This document shows positions 62,356-64,000 of a stretch of DNA of 64,000 nt, one piece after another (the stretch's first letter is position 1; each line of letters begins with the position of its first letter). The stretch is from positions 210,014,472 through 210,078,471 of the forward strand of contig NC_135783.1 in the NCBI RefSeq assembly GCF_051106095.1. Reading direction: 5' to 3'. Below the pieces are notes generated by a model that ran no database searches, was not told the DNA's origin, and saw only the letters and a program-made list of their open reading frames with translations. This stretch comes from Pogona vitticeps. Its lineage: Eukaryota > Chordata > Lepidosauria > Squamata > Agamidae. The position numbers and the translations under genes were made by a program.

Positions 62356-63775
62356 AGGGAAGCTGCTTGTCAGTGTTGTGCTGAAGAGGCTCCAGGTGCT
62401 TGCAGACAGAGTCTATCCAGAATCACAGTGTGGATTTCGAGCTAATAGATCCAGCATTGACATAGTATTCTCACTCAGACAGTTGCTACTCTTTGTGGCC
62501 TTCAGAGATCTCACAAAGGCTTTGATTTGGTTAGCAGGGATGGCCTTTTTAAAATACTTCCCAAGACTGGATGTCCACCTAGACTCCTTAACATCATCAG
62601 GTCCTTCCATGAGGGAATGAAAGGTACTGTAGTTTTTGATGGCTCGACATCAGATCCCTTTGACATCTGAAGCAGAGTGAAACAGGGCTGTGTCCTTGCA
62701 CCAAGCCTTTTTGGGATCTTTTTTGCTGTCATGCTGAAGCATGCCTTTGGAACTGCAACAGAAGGTGTCTATCTCCGGACTAGATCAGACGGAAAGCTCT
62801 TTAATCTCTCTAGATTGAGAGCGAGGACCAAAGTCCAACTGAAATGCATACGGGACTTCCTCTTTGCAGATGATGCAGCTGTTGTTGCCCATTCTGCTGA
62901 AGACCTCCAACAACTCATGAATCCTTTTAGCAAGGCCTGCCAAGACTTTGGACTAACAATCAGCCTGAAGAAAACACAAGTCATGGGTCAGGGCGTGGAC
63001 TCACCTCTATTACCATCTACACACAAGAATTGGAGGTTGTTCATGACTTTGTGTACCTTGGCTCAACAATCTCTGACACCCTCTCACTAGATGTCGAGCT
63101 GGATAAACGCATTGGGAAAGCAGCTACCATGTTCTCAAGACTCACAAAGAGAGTATGGCTCAATAAGAAGCTGATGGCATACACCAAGATCCAGGTCTAT
63201 AGAGCCTGTGTCCTGAGCACACTCCTGTACTGCAGTGAGTCCTGGACAAAGTTCCAAATAGAGTAGTCCTAGAACGAGCTGGAATTTTTAGCATATATAC
63301 ATTACTGAAACAGCGACGTCTATGTTGGCTTGGGCATGTTGTGAGAATGGCTGATGGTCGGATTCCAAAAGATCTCCTGTATGGAGAATTAGTGCAGGGA
63401 AATCGCCCCAGAGGGAGACCACAGCTGCGATACAAGGACATCTGCAAGTGGGATCTGAAGGCCTTAGGAATGGATCTCAACAGATGGGAAACCCTGACAT
63501 CTGAGCGTGCAGCCTGGAGGCAGGTGGTGCATCATGACCTCTCCCAATTTGAAGAGACCTTTGTTCAGCGAGGCGAAGCAAGGAGGCAGTCACGAAAGCA
63601 GCAAAATCAGGGACGTGGACAGGGGACAGATTGTATTTGTCTTCAGTGTGGAAGAGATTGTCACTCCCGAATTGGCCTTCTCAGCCACACTAGATGCTGT
63701 TCCAAGTCCTACATACTGAGCACGTTACCATAGTCTTTCAAGACTGAAGGATGCCTAGTGACTGCCATGAATTTT
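62356..63775 (+). mobile_element. APE-type LINE, 3' half of ORF2 (reverse transcriptase to C-terminal zinc finger), decayed
   Basis: The + strand encodes LKRLQVLADRVYPESQCGFR then ANRSSIDIVFSLRQL, VKQGCVLAPSLFGIFFAVM, FLFADDAAVVAHSAEDLQ (catalytic F-A-D-D at about 62863), FVYLGSTISDTLSLDVELDK, RMADGRIPKDLLYGELVQGN, and a C-terminal C-x2-C-x3-C-H...H finger (CLQCGRDCHSRIGLLSHTRC, 63639-63700). These are reverse transcriptase and downstream domains of a non-LTR retrotransposon. They differ from the BovB, L1 and CR1 ends, and the clade was not settled. It has several frame changes and stops. Compared with remembered relatives it lacks about 10 residues near 62490 and about 35 near 63245. The 3' end is close to 63765 (TCAAGACTGAAGGATGCCTA). 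Confidence 0.88.
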
Positions 63776-64000
63776 ATTCAAGATCTTTGAGGATAAAATA
63801 TAATCAAAGAATAATGCAGTGTTCAGAATTTTAGGATGCACTTTCATTTGCACCTGGATACCACCTGGAATACTTCTTTAGGCTTTGAAGGTGATGAGAA
63901 CCATTAGAGTCTTTTCCCACCCCATTCCCTTCCCCTTCCTCCCAGTGTCATAAGAAAGGCTGGGATCGTTCACTCACTTTGTGCTTCACTTTGACAGTGC
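63776..64000. other. Intron 1, nothing recognised
   Basis: Unclassified sequence to the window edge. Confidence 0.4.

Larger units (their letters stand above)
29861..64000 (+). other. RBMS1: RBMS1 intron 1 (5' part)
   Basis: The donor GTATGC begins directly after codon 25. The second exon of RBMS1 should encode the linker rich in Pro, Ser and Asn and then the RRM1 start. No such peptide was found on the + strand to the end of the window. RBMS1 has very long introns in other vertebrates, so a first intron above 34 kb is expected. The content is mobile elements and unclassified AT-rich DNA. Confidence 0.8.

Noticed and set aside
29861-64000. Search for RBMS1 exon 2 or an alternative first exon
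   Set aside because: No peptide like the Pro/Ser/Asn linker or the RRM1 start (KTNLYIRGLP-type) was found in any + strand frame.

Overview
The window looks like nuclear DNA from a squamate reptile (lizard or snake). It is AT-rich and almost free of genes. It carries a Sauria-type tRNA SINE (normally moved by BovB LINEs), several other tRNA-headed SINE families, CR1, L3-like, L2-like and L1 LINE pieces, hAT- and mariner-like MITEs, and many microsatellites. The species cannot be named from the sequence alone.

Only one host coding segment is recognisable. It is the first coding exon of RBMS1 on the + strand (ATG 29786, donor after 29860), encoding the 25-residue N-terminus of an RNA/ssDNA-binding protein with two RRM domains. 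The exon lies in a CpG island of about 1.9 kb (about 28.6-30.5 kb). Its promoter and 5' leader are full of simple repeats: CA, CT, CTG, CGT, CCG and GC. The + strand has no ATG between 28624 and 29785. No second RBMS1 exon (the start of RRM1) was found downstream, so 29861-64000 is read as part of a long first intron.

Layout: 1-28.6 kb is upstream intergenic DNA. It holds an L3/CR1-like LINE tail, a perfect 31-bp hairpin, several SINE families, a palindromic element with a Sauria SINE inside it, a broken coding remnant of an unassigned element at 17.5-18.4 kb, a CR1 3' end at 22.9-23.4 kb, and an unclassified repeat at 24.0-24.7 kb. 28.6-30.5 kb is the RBMS1 promoter, first exon and donor. 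30.5-64 kb is intron 1. It holds mariner-like and hAT MITEs (two hATs with clean 8-bp target duplications, one with about 8-9 bp), nested SINE/MITE insertions at 54.8-55.7 kb, an inverted second copy of the unclassified repeat at 53.2-54.1 kb, a 5'-truncated L1 with a 15-bp target duplication, and the 3' half of an APE-type LINE at 62.4-63.8 kb.

No operon-like or defence-like system, CRISPR array or new multi-gene system is visible. The observations worth a second look are structural: the repeat-rich ATG-free leader, the perfect hairpin, the dated nested insertions, and the inverted pair of unclassified repeats on either side of RBMS1 exon 1. Family names for transposable elements come from memory of consensus sequences and were not checked by a search.
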